A stretch of 64,000 nt of DNA from Bacteroidia bacterium (GTDB taxonomy: Bacteria; Bacteroidota; Bacteroidia; 2-12-FULL-35-15): the NCBI GenBank assembly GCA_030654175.1, contig JAURXZ010000024.1, positions 372,001 through 436,000 on the forward strand, read 5' to 3'. Below the pieces are notes generated by a model, which was given only the letters and a program-made list of their open reading frames with translations, was not told the origin of the DNA and made no database searches. Each line of letters opens with the position of its first letter. Position 1 is the stretch's first letter. The position numbers and the translations under genes were made by a program. Of the stretch, positions 1-8,500 are shown in pieces.

Positions 1-282
1 CTTGAAAAAAAGTTTGCTTCAACTAAAGAGTGGGCCTCCGGGGAGCAGTCTGGTGTGGATGCGGCAACTCATAAAACACTTACGGAGCTTGCCCACGGTA
101 ACATTGCGTATGAAAAAAAATTCGGATTTATCTTTATCGTTTGTGCAACAGGAAAAACTGCTGATGAAATGTTGACAATGCTTAAAGCGCGTTTAGTGAA
201 TGATGCTGCAACAGAAATTAATATTGCAATGAACGAACAAAATAAGATCACACATATCCGACTAAATAAATTAATAGAATGA
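1..282 (+). CDS. uraD: 2-oxo-4-hydroxy-4-carboxy-5-ureidoimidazoline (OHCU) decarboxylase, 5'-truncated by window edge
   Basis: The reading frame is open from base 1 and ends at 282, so only the C-terminal 93 residues are visible. OHCU decarboxylase converts the product of 5-hydroxyisourate hydrolase to (S)-allantoin in cytoplasmic uric acid breakdown. What is seen fits this family: an EW..GEQ-G stretch near the start of the fragment, then the typical FGF-F-V-ATG-(K/S) strand, a D-ML--L--RL helix, and the E---A--EQ--I---RL tail. The N-terminal part with the catalytic His lies outside the window. The stop overlaps the next gene start by four bases (ATGA), so the two are probably translationally coupled. 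A GTG at 55 is an internal codon, not the start. Family call is confident; completeness cannot be judged. Confidence 0.85.
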   Translation, partial: LEKKFASTKEWASGEQSGVDAATHKTLTELAHGNIAYEKKFGFIFIVCATGKTADEMLTMLKARLVNDAATEINIAMNEQNKITHIRLNKLIE

Positions 283-620
283 GCCAGATAACCACCCATA
301 TTTTAGATACCACTTTAGGTAAGCCTGCTCAAGGCGTTTCTATTGTTTTAGAACAGCAAACAACAGATAATAAATGGCTGCAAATGGGAGAGGGCAAAAC
401 CAATTCGGATGGACGGCTTCCAAATTTACTTTCTTCTGAAATAAAATTAAACATAGGAACCTACCGGCTGATCTTTGATACCGCTTCGTATTTTAAAACA
501 TTGGGCATTAAAGGGTTTTATCCATCAGTAACCATTGCTTTTGAATTATCGGATGATTCACATTATCATGTGCCATTACTGCTGAACCCTTTTGGATATT
601 CAACTTACAGGGGGAGCTGA
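279..620 (+). CDS. uraH: 5-hydroxyisourate hydrolase (transthyretin-like)
   Basis: This enzyme hydrolyses 5-hydroxyisourate to OHCU, the step just before UraD. The 113-residue length is normal for the bacterial family. The signature parts are all visible: the N-terminal THILDTTLGKPA strand with the active-site His, a DGR loop in the middle, and the C-terminal block YHVPLLLNPFGYSTYRGS, whose final YRGS is diagnostic for hydrolases as opposed to vertebrate transthyretin. No signal peptide is seen, so it acts in the cytoplasm. It overlaps uraD by 4 bp and lies 100 bp before an aldolase-like gene on the same strand, so the three probably form one purine-degradation operon that begins upstream of the window. 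Very sure. Confidence 0.95.
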   Translation: MSQITTHILDTTLGKPAQGVSIVLEQQTTDNKWLQMGEGKTNSDGRLPNLLSSEIKLNIGTYRLIFDTASYFKTLGIKGFYPSVTIAFELSDDSHYHVPLLLNPFGYSTYRGS

Positions 621-720
621 AAATAATTTGGCAATTTAACAATGTGCTGATGTGCTGATTAAAAAGGTATAAATTAATTTTCAAATTATTAAATTCTCAA
701 ATTTTCAAATTTAATTTCAC

Positions 721-2163
721 ATGAAACTATCAATACCACAAAACGAAAAAGAATCCATCCTGAACGAATTAGGACAAGCGAATAAAGCCTTTCAAAAAAT
801 CTATCCTGGCGACAAGCCCGACAGGCAACCTGTTCATACCGTTTATGGTGGAGCTGATCTATTCTCTGCCGATTCAGCAGAAAAAATGGGGCAGGCAGCC
901 CTTAATACACTTTTGAATAATGCTCCGAATTTTGTGGAGTTTGCAAAAGCGATCGAATTGCCCGGTCACGCTTCACTGCCTTCTGATGCGAAGGGAATAG
1001 AACTTTTGACCAAGAAAATGGATAATAGCTCTGAAATTGAGCGTAAAAAGGAATCAGCATGGTTATCTTACACAACCTACAATAAAGTGATTGGCAAGCT
1101 TAAAACAGAGGCCCTTGAAGATTTTAGAATTGATTTTGAAGACGGATTTGGTAACCGTTCCTGGGAAGAAGAAGATGCAACAGCTGTGCAGGCTGCAAAA
1201 GAGGTGGCAAAAGGAATGAAAGCGAATTCTTTATCGCCATTTATTGGAATCAGGATCAAACCTTTTACAGAGGATATGAAAGAGCGTGGTTCCAGAACTC
1301 TTGATATTTTTCTTACTACATTATCTGAAGAAACGAACGGAAAACTTCCGGATAATTTTGTGGTGATGTTGCCCAAAGTAACCATCCCTGAACAGATAGC
1401 AGCATTGATCAAAATGTTTGAAACCATTGAAGCCAACACAAAAATTGAAAGCGGTGCGCTTAAAATGGAAATGATGGTGGAAACCACACAAGCGGTAATT
1501 GACAAAGACGGAAAAAATCCATTGAGGTCGTTTTTAGAAGCCAGTAAAGGAAGAATGATAGCAACTGCTTTTGGCACGTATGATTATACTGCGGCATGCA
1601 ACATCACCGCTAAATACCAGGATATGGGACATGCTGTTTGTGATTTTGCACACCATTTTATGAAGGTGTCTTTAGGGGCAACAGGGATCTGGCTTTCTGA
1701 TGGAGCTACCAATGTAATGCCGATAGGCCCTAATAGAGGAGCTAACCTTACCCCTGAACAATTAGCAGAAAATAAAGCTGTAGTTTTCCATAACTGGAAA
1801 AAGGCTTATGACCATACCCGTTATTCATTATGGAAAGGCTTATACCAGGGTTGGGATCTTAATCCGGCTCAATTCCCTATGCGTTATGCGGCTGTATATT
1901 CTTTCTTTTTAGAAAGTTACGAGGATGCAGCTAAACGTTTAAAAGCCTTCGTTGAAAAGGCTGCAAGAGCCACATTAACCGATGACGTTTTTGATGATGC
2001 CGCTACAGGACAAGGCCTGCTAAATTATTTTTTGAGAGCTATGAACTGTGGTGCTATTTCAGTAGAAGATGTAACCGCAACCGGTCTAACAATGGAGGAG
2101 ATCAGGACACGTTCATTCCTTAAAATATTAGAAGGGAGACGAGAAAGCAAGTTAAAAGTTTAA
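721..2163 (+). CDS. DUF6986-type protein, HpcH/citrate-lyase-like TIM barrel, in purine catabolic cluster
   Basis: This 480-residue soluble protein has no leader. I read it as belonging to the family annotated DUF6986, related to the HpcH/HpaI aldolase/citrate lyase (PEP/pyruvate) TIM barrels. The supporting motifs are an acidic D-E-D-G metal-type segment (DFRIDFEDGFGNR) around residue 140, an R-K-P strand near 180, and EMMVETTQAVID near 250. In HpcH/HpaI enzymes such acidic residues bind Mg2+ and the pyruvate enolate. Its place directly after uraD-uraH suggests a role in processing uric acid breakdown products such as ureidoglycolate, glyoxylate or malate-like intermediates, but no reaction is established by the sequence. 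The 100-bp AT-rich gap before it contains no obvious terminator. A strong inverted repeat follows the stop. Family moderately sure; substrate unknown. Confidence 0.65.
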   Translation: MKLSIPQNEKESILNELGQANKAFQKIYPGDKPDRQPVHTVYGGADLFSADSAEKMGQAALNTLLNNAPNFVEFAKAIELPGHASLPSDAKGIELLTKKMDNSSEIERKKESAWLSYTTYNKVIGKLKTEALEDFRIDFEDGFGNRSWEEEDATAVQAAKEVAKGMKANSLSPFIGIRIKPFTEDMKERGSRTLDIFLTTLSEETNGKLPDNFVVMLPKVTIPEQIAALIKMFETIEANTKIESGALKMEMMVETTQAVIDKDGKNPLRSFLEASKGRMIATAFGTYDYTAACNITAKYQDMGHAVCDFAHHFMKVSLGATGIWLSDGATNVMPIGPNRGANLTPEQLAENKAVVFHNWKKAYDHTRYSLWKGLYQGWDLNPAQFPMRYAAVYSFFLESYEDAAKRLKAFVEKAARATLTDDVFDDAATGQGLLNYFLRAMNCGAISVEDVTATGLTMEEIRTRSFLKILEGRRESKLKV

Positions 2164-2220
2164 AATTAAAAGTCAAAAGTCAAAAAAACACTGTGTTTTT
2201 TTGACTTTTGACTTTTGAAT
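2164..2220. terminator. Bidirectional terminator between convergent genes
   Basis: Long inverted repeat centred at 2192. The left arm is AAGTCAAAAGTCAAAAAAACAC and its near-exact complement runs from 2193 to about 2219. Runs of A and T on the outer sides give a T-tract on either strand. It lies between the plus-strand aldolase-like gene and the minus-strand ACMSD gene, 24 bp from the latter's stop, as expected for a shared Rho-independent terminator. Confidence 0.75.
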
Positions 2221-2243
2221 TTTTTCTCTTTAGAACTTAAAAT

Positions 2244-3263
2244 TTACACAAACATTTCACGCTTTAAATTAAGCCATTCTAAAGCAGAACCGCTGAGCAG
2301 TGATTCTTTCACATTCTCATCGTATGCTGTTCCTTTAATTAATGCACCCGGCTCTGTTTCGCCCAACGGGAAAGGGTAATCGCTGCCCATGGCAATTCGA
2401 TTTGCACCAACTAATTCCACAACATAATCAAGCATTGCTTTGTCGTGTACCAAACTATCTAACCAAAATTTACCAAGATAAGCTCTTGGATTTACAGGAT
2501 TATCTATTGCAACCAAGTCGGGACGGCAATTATAACCGTGCTCTATACGGCCTATGGTTGAAGGGAAAGAGCCTCCACCATGCGCAAATGCAACACGCAA
2601 ATTTGGTAACCGTTCAAATACTCCGCCAAATATCATGGAGCAAATTGCTAAAGAGGTTTCAGCTGGCATACCTACTAGCCAGGGTAACCAGTACCGCTGC
2701 ATTTTTTCTTGTCCCATCATATCCCAGGGGTGCACAAAAACAGCCATTCCAAGCTTTTCACAGGCTTGAAAAATTGGAAATAAATTAGGATCATTCAGGT
2801 TCCAGTCATTCACATGGGATCCGATCTGAACACCGGCCAAACCTATTTTTTTGCAACGTTCCAATTCTTTTATCGCCAGTTCAGGGGCTTGCATTGGTAT
2901 AGTTCCCAAGCCAATAAATCGTTTTGGAAAACGCTTAACAATGTCTGCAATATGATCGTTCAGAAATATGGATAGTTCAAGGCAGTCTTCGGGTTTTGTC
3001 CAGTAATTAAACATTACAGGGACAGTAGATAGCACCTGAACATCCACATGGTGATGATCACATTCTTTGATCCGTTTTTCAGCACTCCAGCAATTATCCT
3101 CTATTTCACGAAAAAATTTTCCATCGTCCAGGATCATGTTGGCACAGCAGGGCTTGTGATGCTGTAACTGAACAAATCCGCCATAACCAAACTTTTCTTT
3201 CCAGTTAGGAATGTTCTCAGGAAGGATGTGTGTATGTATATCTATTGTAAGGAGTTTTCCCAT
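2244..3263 (-). CDS. acmsd: 2-amino-3-carboxymuconate-6-semialdehyde decarboxylase (ACMSD)
   Basis: This zinc amidohydrolase-fold enzyme decarboxylates ACMS in the kynurenine/3-hydroxyanthranilate branch of tryptophan breakdown, steering carbon away from quinolinate and NAD. The 339 residues align along almost their whole length with the animal and bacterial enzymes as I remember them: D-I-H10-T-H12 near the start, FGYGG-VQLQHH, the LSTVPVMFNYW segment, GVQIG-HVN-W, H178 in FVHPWDM, WLPWLVGMPAET, AHGGG, and D295 in SDYPFPLGE. The metal ligands H10, H12, H178 and D295 are all present. No signal peptide. No other kynurenine pathway gene is adjacent, so it is a stand-alone locus here, convergent with the uric acid operon. 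Very sure of identity. Confidence 0.93.
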   Translation of the reverse strand: MGKLLTIDIHTHILPENIPNWKEKFGYGGFVQLQHHKPCCANMILDDGKFFREIEDNCWSAEKRIKECDHHHVDVQVLSTVPVMFNYWTKPEDCLELSIFLNDHIADIVKRFPKRFIGLGTIPMQAPELAIKELERCKKIGLAGVQIGSHVNDWNLNDPNLFPIFQACEKLGMAVFVHPWDMMGQEKMQRYWLPWLVGMPAETSLAICSMIFGGVFERLPNLRVAFAHGGGSFPSTIGRIEHGYNCRPDLVAIDNPVNPRAYLGKFWLDSLVHDKAMLDYVVELVGANRIAMGSDYPFPLGETEPGALIKGTAYDENVKESLLSGSALEWLNLKREMFV

Positions 3264-3296
3264 AAAAATTTTTGTAAGCTATTGCGAATTCATTGT

Positions 3297-3421
3297 TCCC
3301 CGCAGATATCGCAGATTGATTAAGAAAAAAATGATTTTTATTTGTTTTAACAATAAGTTTATGATTTAATATGATTTTTAAAATCATATTAAACTATAAA
3401 ATAATCTGCGTCATCTGTGTT
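3297..3421. repeat. Nested inverted-repeat intergenic element
   Basis: The outer arms CGCAGATATCGCAGAT (3301-3316) and ATCTGCGTCATCTGTG (3404-3419) are imperfect inverted copies. Between them sits a perfect 29-nt palindrome, TTTAATATGATTTT at 3365-3378 and its complement at 3380-3393, around a single base. It fills most of the 183-bp gap between gmk and ACMSD. The pattern resembles the short, non-coding inverted repeats common between Bacteroidota genes. It could also act as a terminator or RNA hairpin for gmk. Confidence 0.6.
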
Positions 3422-3446
3422 CTTTTTATTTTGAAGGGATCGGAAA

Positions 3447-4010
3447 TTATTTTAAAAATTCAGAAACAATTTTCTCCGCTTCTTCAAAAGCATTTTCTAA
3501 TTTATCGTTCAGTATTATTTTGTCGAACAGATCAGCTGTTTTTAATTCATTTTCAGCTTTACCAATCCTGCGTGCTATACTTTCATCGGTCTCTGTATCT
3601 CTCGATCTTAAACGCATTTCGAGGTGCTTAATGGAAGGGGGCATCACAAAAACGGCAAGGGCCAGATCGCCAAACTGATTCTTTAAATTTAATCCGCCTA
3701 CCACATCCACATCAAAAATTACGTGCATTCCTTTTTTCCAGATGCGTTCAATTTCAACTTTTAAGGTGCCGTAAAAATTATCTTTATAAACTTCTTCCCA
3801 TTCAATAAAATCGTTATCGGAAATTTTTTGTTTGAATTCTTCCAGGGAAAAGAAATAATAGTCCACACCATGCGTTTCGCCTTTACGCATTGGACGGCTG
3901 CAAGCCGAAACAGAAAATTCTAATTGCGGGAACTCTTCCAGTAAGTGATGCACAATAGTGGTTTTACCTGCTCCTGATGGTGCTGAAAATATGATGAGTT
4001 TACCGTCCAT
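3447..4010 (-). CDS. gmk: Guanylate kinase
   Basis: Phosphorylates GMP to GDP with ATP in the cytoplasm; essential for nucleotide supply. The 187 residues are normal length. The P-loop APSGAGKT lies at residues 10-17, followed by the GMP-binding region with S-CSRP-R-GE--G-DYYF near 35-55 and the E-WEEVY--NFYGT segment near 70-80, and the lid region R-R-R-TE with S-ARR near 135-150. The start at the ATG giving MDGKLIIFSAPSG is the only one that leaves the usual short N-terminus. It lies downstream of yicC on the same strand, a neighbour relation seen in many bacteria, but a 239-bp gap with a tandem repeat separates them here. Confidence 0.95.
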   Translation of the reverse strand: MDGKLIIFSAPSGAGKTTIVHHLLEEFPQLEFSVSACSRPMRKGETHGVDYYFFSLEEFKQKISDNDFIEWEEVYKDNFYGTLKVEIERIWKKGMHVIFDVDVVGGLNLKNQFGDLALAVFVMPPSIKHLEMRLRSRDTETDESIARRIGKAENELKTADLFDKIILNDKLENAFEEAEKIVSEFLK

Positions 4011-4075
4011 TTTTTAATCAATTACTCCTGTTTTATGAACTCTTCAATCTTTAATGTTAATGCTGCGTTAGGGAT

Positions 4076-4201
4076 CCCTTCGACAAGAGCTCAGGATAAA
4101 TTCCGCGTAAATCCTTTTCTTTTTAGAAAAGATTGAAGCCCTTCGACTTCGCTCAGGATAAACTCCAAGTCCGATCCTTTCTTTTTTCAAAGAAAGGGAA
4201 C
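4076..4201. repeat. Two tandem 63-bp modules, each ending in a hairpin
   Basis: Two copies begin at 4076 and 4139. Each starts CCCTTCGAC, contains GCTCAGGATAAA, and ends in a small hairpin: CTTTTCT/AGAAAAG at 4114-4131 and CCTTTCTTT/AAAGAAAGG at 4176-4197. The stem sequences differ while the stem positions are kept, which hints that the hairpins matter. The element sits between yicC and gmk on the minus strand. Confidence 0.7.
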
Positions 4202-4249
4202 GCCCAAATGAATTTAATTTTCAAAAGGATAAATGTTATATTCGATGAA

Positions 4250-5125
4250 TTACAAAACATTCAATAACTGTTCTTTAATTTTTTCCAATTCATCCTTCAT
4301 TTGTACTACTAATTTTTGAACCGCTGCATCATTTGCTTTTGAACCGATAGTATTAATTTCACGTCCTATCTCCTGGGAAATAAAACCCAGCTTACGTCCA
4401 CAGGCAGGCTCTTGCATGGTATTCATAAAATAATCAAGATGTGTTTTTAATCTTAATTTTTCTTCTGTAATATCCAGTTTTTCGATATAATAGATCAATT
4501 CCTGCTCAAAACGATTTTGGTCGATTTTTTCTTTTTCAACAAATTCAGCAATGTTATTTTTAATACGTGTTCGCACATTTTCAACACGTGAGCTATCCAT
4601 TTTTACAACATCTTCCAATAGTGCATAAATGATAGCGATCCGTGTTTGAAATTCGTTAGCAAGTATTTTGCCCTCATCGGATCTGAATTTTTGAAATGCC
4701 TCAATGGCTTTATCAACAGCCATTTTAACCTGTTCCCATTCTGCTTCATCCAGTTCCACTACTTCCCTTTCGGCTTTCATTACCTCGGGCATCTTCACCA
4801 CTAAGGCCAATAAATTTGTGCTGTTTTCATTCAACTCTTCAGATAAGGCTTTCAACTCCTTGTAATATGTTTTTGCTAAAGTTTTATTGATCGCAACCGG
4901 TAATGTTTCCTGGTTGGATTCAGTAAAAACAGTTAGGTCTATTTTACCCCGTTCAATTTGTTTTGAAATATCACTACGGAGCCCAAGTTCTTTTTCTTTA
5001 TAGATATAAGGTAATCGCAAGTTCAGATCCAATGCCTTGCTGTTTAAAGAACGGACTTCCACTGTTACTTTTTTCCCGGGAATTTCTGTTACGGATTTTC
5101 CAAAACCGGTCATTGATTTTATCAT
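4250..5125 (-). CDS. yicC: YicC/YloC family endoribonuclease
   Basis: YicC-family proteins are broadly conserved cytoplasmic endoribonucleases. This 291-residue protein has the hallmark N-terminus MIKSMTGFGK, the R-LN-K-LDL-LRLP segment, and the C-terminal block GRKLGFISQEIGREINTIGSKAND followed by K--LE--KEQ--NVL. I place the start at the ATG at 5125 rather than an in-frame ATG 21 bp upstream, because family members begin with M-x-S-MTGFG and a TACATTTG -7-like box lies just before this start. gmk follows on the same strand, a common pairing. Length and motifs are intact. Confidence 0.92.
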   Translation of the reverse strand: MIKSMTGFGKSVTEIPGKKVTVEVRSLNSKALDLNLRLPYIYKEKELGLRSDISKQIERGKIDLTVFTESNQETLPVAINKTLAKTYYKELKALSEELNENSTNLLALVVKMPEVMKAEREVVELDEAEWEQVKMAVDKAIEAFQKFRSDEGKILANEFQTRIAIIYALLEDVVKMDSSRVENVRTRIKNNIAEFVEKEKIDQNRFEQELIYYIEKLDITEEKLRLKTHLDYFMNTMQEPACGRKLGFISQEIGREINTIGSKANDAAVQKLVVQMKDELEKIKEQLLNVL

Positions 5126-5143
5126 GCTGTATTGTATTTGAAA

Positions 5144-5151
5144 CAAATGTA
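5144..5151 (-). promoter_or_regulatory. Candidate -7 box of yicC promoter
   Basis: Read on the minus strand the bases are TACATTTG, matching the Bacteroidota -7 consensus TAnnTTTG, and would place transcription start about 12 nt before the yicC ATG at 5125. No good TTTG -33 box is visible at the right spacing, so the call is tentative. Confidence 0.4.
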
Positions 5152-5560
5152 AGATTTTTTGAACTCATTGTTTCATTTGCTTCTTTAGAACTACTTTTTT
5201 TGCTGAATTGTTAATACAGATTAATTTCAGAAAAGGCATCTCTTTCCAAAAATTGAATATGTCAATGTTAAAAAAAAGTATTATATTGCGTATTAATTTC
5301 ACAAAGTCAATTCTAAGGTTCTGTAAATTAGTTTAAAAATCTTTTTTTAATGTAAATTCTGATCACAAATAACTCTTGTGATCATTGATGAGAATTGGAA
5401 TAGCAGCTTATTTACTATTCTAAATGTTTTTTTGTTTCAACAAACTATAATAAATAATGTGGTTCTTTCAATACATAATGAATCGAATCAAAAAGTAGAA
5501 TTTATTACAGTCGTCTCTTAACAGGTTTAAAAACATCACAATTCTTAAACATTAATTTTT
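5152..5560. other. Intergenic region upstream of adhesin 1 (no gene seen)
   Basis: About 400 bp of AT-rich sequence between divergent yicC and the first giant adhesin. No convincing coding frame or RNA is visible. It must hold the promoter of the adhesin gene, but I could not find a full TTTG/TAnnTTTG pair with confidence. The length suggests a long untranslated leader or additional regulatory sites. Confidence 0.4.
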
Positions 5561-8500
5561 ATGAAAAAAGAGTTACTCCTTCTTCCCTCAAAAATTCTGT
5601 TTTGCTGTTTGTTTTTTGTGTGTGCTCTTCCGTTTATAGCGCATTCACAAAGCGGTAGCGTGGTTATATCTCAAACTGTTCCTACATCAGTTAATGTTTG
5701 TGACAGTGCGCAGTTTATAATAAAAATTCAGAATATTACGGGCAATGCCCTTACAGGGATGCTGTTAAATGTGGCAATGCCCGGAGGTGTAACTTATAAA
5801 GGCTCCTTAAGCAGTCTACCTGCTGCTCCACCGGTATTGGTATCTGACATTTCCAATCTCCAAAGCCCTATATTTTCAATCCCAACAGTTCCCGCCTTTA
5901 ATTCAATTTTTGTTCTCTTTTATGCGAATGTAGATTGTGGTATTATTGCATACCAGCAGGGGGGAAGTCCTATTTTAAATACTGCAAAAGTTACCTATAC
6001 CAATTCAACCACCGATCAGAATATTTCTGCAACATACAACATAAATGCGCCTACCCTGGTGATCACAACCTTTACGAACCAAACCTTTACAGGACCGGTT
6101 GGAAGCACCTTTACCCGCAGCATTACGATCTTAAATAGCGGTAACGGAGCGTTGAGTTCCTTTACATTCACCGATTTGCATGGTGTGCAAATAGATATTT
6201 TAAGTGTTACCCCGGGAACGTTGAGTGGCAATACTACCAATGATACGGTAACGGTTGCCGGAACGGATTTCGCAGGAATTGGTGATGGGGATAATTTATT
6301 TGAGAACGGAGAAAGCGTTACCATTACCGAAACCGTTAAGATCATTGCCTGTGTGCAACCGGGTGTCGGATCAAATATATCAGCATATTGGGGTTGCGGT
6401 AACCAAACGGCCTGCCAGACGGCTACCACAACCGCCAATGTAATAGAAACCCCCGTAGGAACTCCTGACCTTGTAATTACACCTTCCGAATCAACTGAAA
6501 CATGTTTGGATCCTTTGGTTGCACGTAAACAGTATTTACAAATTATAAATATCGGTGCCGGATCGGCCAATCATATCGCAATGGATATCTATCAGGGGTC
6601 TTTTACAGTTCCAAATAATACGTATTCAACCCGAATAGACGAAAATAGTTTTACATTCCAGACAGGTATAAACGGCACTCCGATAGCAATCGTGGTCGAT
6701 AGCGCCTTGCTTAATTCCGCATTTTCCTGTCTTGGTGCAAATCCAAAATACCGCATTTACCTTCGCATTCCTGTTGTCATCAATCCTATAACTGATACAG
6801 TTTACCTGAAATGGGATTCGTATGCTTGTTGTCAGGCTGTTAGTTGCAGCTCTTTCAATACGGTAGTTGCTCCATGGGAATTTCAGGGGAAATACACCGA
6901 TGCCTGCGATAGTACAGTCACTTATGATATATTTCCAACTTCCGGAGGGTCCATATATGGTAAGTTTCTTAACACTTCCATGACTCCTGAAGATATGCCA
7001 ACGGATGTGGGAGATGGTTCAACCACAACATTTGAACATTCGGCAACTAACTGGCAAAACGAACTTGATTCTGCTCCGGGGGCTTATTACCAGGTAGAGA
7101 TCACGATTCCCCCCTGCTTTATGATCGCTCCGGGTCCTAATCCGATCCGATTCAAACATAGTATCAGTGGGGCTTTCTGGATGCCCACTTCTCCGATAAC
7201 GATTTCCGGTAATGTGGTTACCGCTGTTTTTGCAACACCTGATCCATTTGGGGTGAATGGGCTCAGTCTGGCTTCGGTGTTATTTGATCTGACTGCCGAT
7301 TGCTCTATTTGCGGGGATTCCGGTTTTTCTCAACCAGTTTCAGTAAATGTTAAGTATAATCCGGACCCAGGTTGTGTAAAACCCTGTTTATTAGATGTAT
7401 ATTGTAATACCAGCAATGTAAATCTGCATTGTGCCGGTGATTGCCCTGACGGTGGAATGGCCTTTTTGAGTTATAAAATGTTACGTACCAGTTATGGCAA
7501 ACCGGATAATAACAATGATGGATTACCGGAAGGTGGAAGTGTTAATCTGGCTGTTATTAAAAATAAAAGAGCAATGGTTGGCGATACGCTTACCGGGTCT
7601 TTCAGGGGTGTTATTGACACCTCTTTGGCTCACCTGTTTTTTACGAATGCCTATGCTACCGCTTCCATAAATAACCTGGGTACCTATATTTCTTTTATTG
7701 ATGCAAGTGTCAGGATCTATGATGCCAGCACGGCAACGGTTTACAATTGCAGCAATGTGCCTCCCTTATCTGCTGCACCTAACGGAGCTAACTTTGATTC
7801 GGAATTTGATCTCAGCCCTTTGTATTTAAATACGAACGGTTGTTCCATACCGGCAGGATTTGTTTTTGAGCATAACGATTCGGTGTTCCTGGATCATCGG
7901 TACAAGGTAACAGGAAACACCGGTGGTCCTGTGGTATCCAGCAACTCTACCACCGATTTTTATGCAAGTGATATTATCAATCCCCCTCCAACCCCTATCC
8001 CTGCAAACAAATTTTCATGTGATAACTTTTCAGGTAACTACCTGTCGCTTTATGGATTTTATTTTGCAAGCGATACGGTTGAAACATATGTTACTAAATC
8101 CTGTAATATCCCAACCATCAGGAACACCAATGGCATGAGCATTGGGCCATGCTGCCAGAATTACGGTAGTAACAAATTCCCTTTTGAGTATCGCCAGTGG
8201 GCAAATATTGATACTATAAAAGTGGCGCTGCCTGCCGGATATGGCTACGTATCTGCTACGGTAATGGGGTCAGGGCAGGTTTTAACAAACATCAGTCCAA
8301 CCAATCCATTTGCTAATCCTTTGGTATTTGATATGAACGCTTTGTACTCCGGTGGAACATGGCCGGATTATAGTTTTGACGGATACACCAACACTATCCA
8401 GGTTACACTCAGCCCCTCTTGCGGTGTTACCAATAGCACCCTAAACCCCATTGTATATGATGAAATTCATAAAAAAGTTCCCTTTATAGGCGGGGGAAAT

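Noticed and set aside
6016-6570. Minus-strand frames inside the adhesin genes
   Set aside because: They mirror the coding strand composition of the Thr/Val-rich repeats and show no start signals or families.
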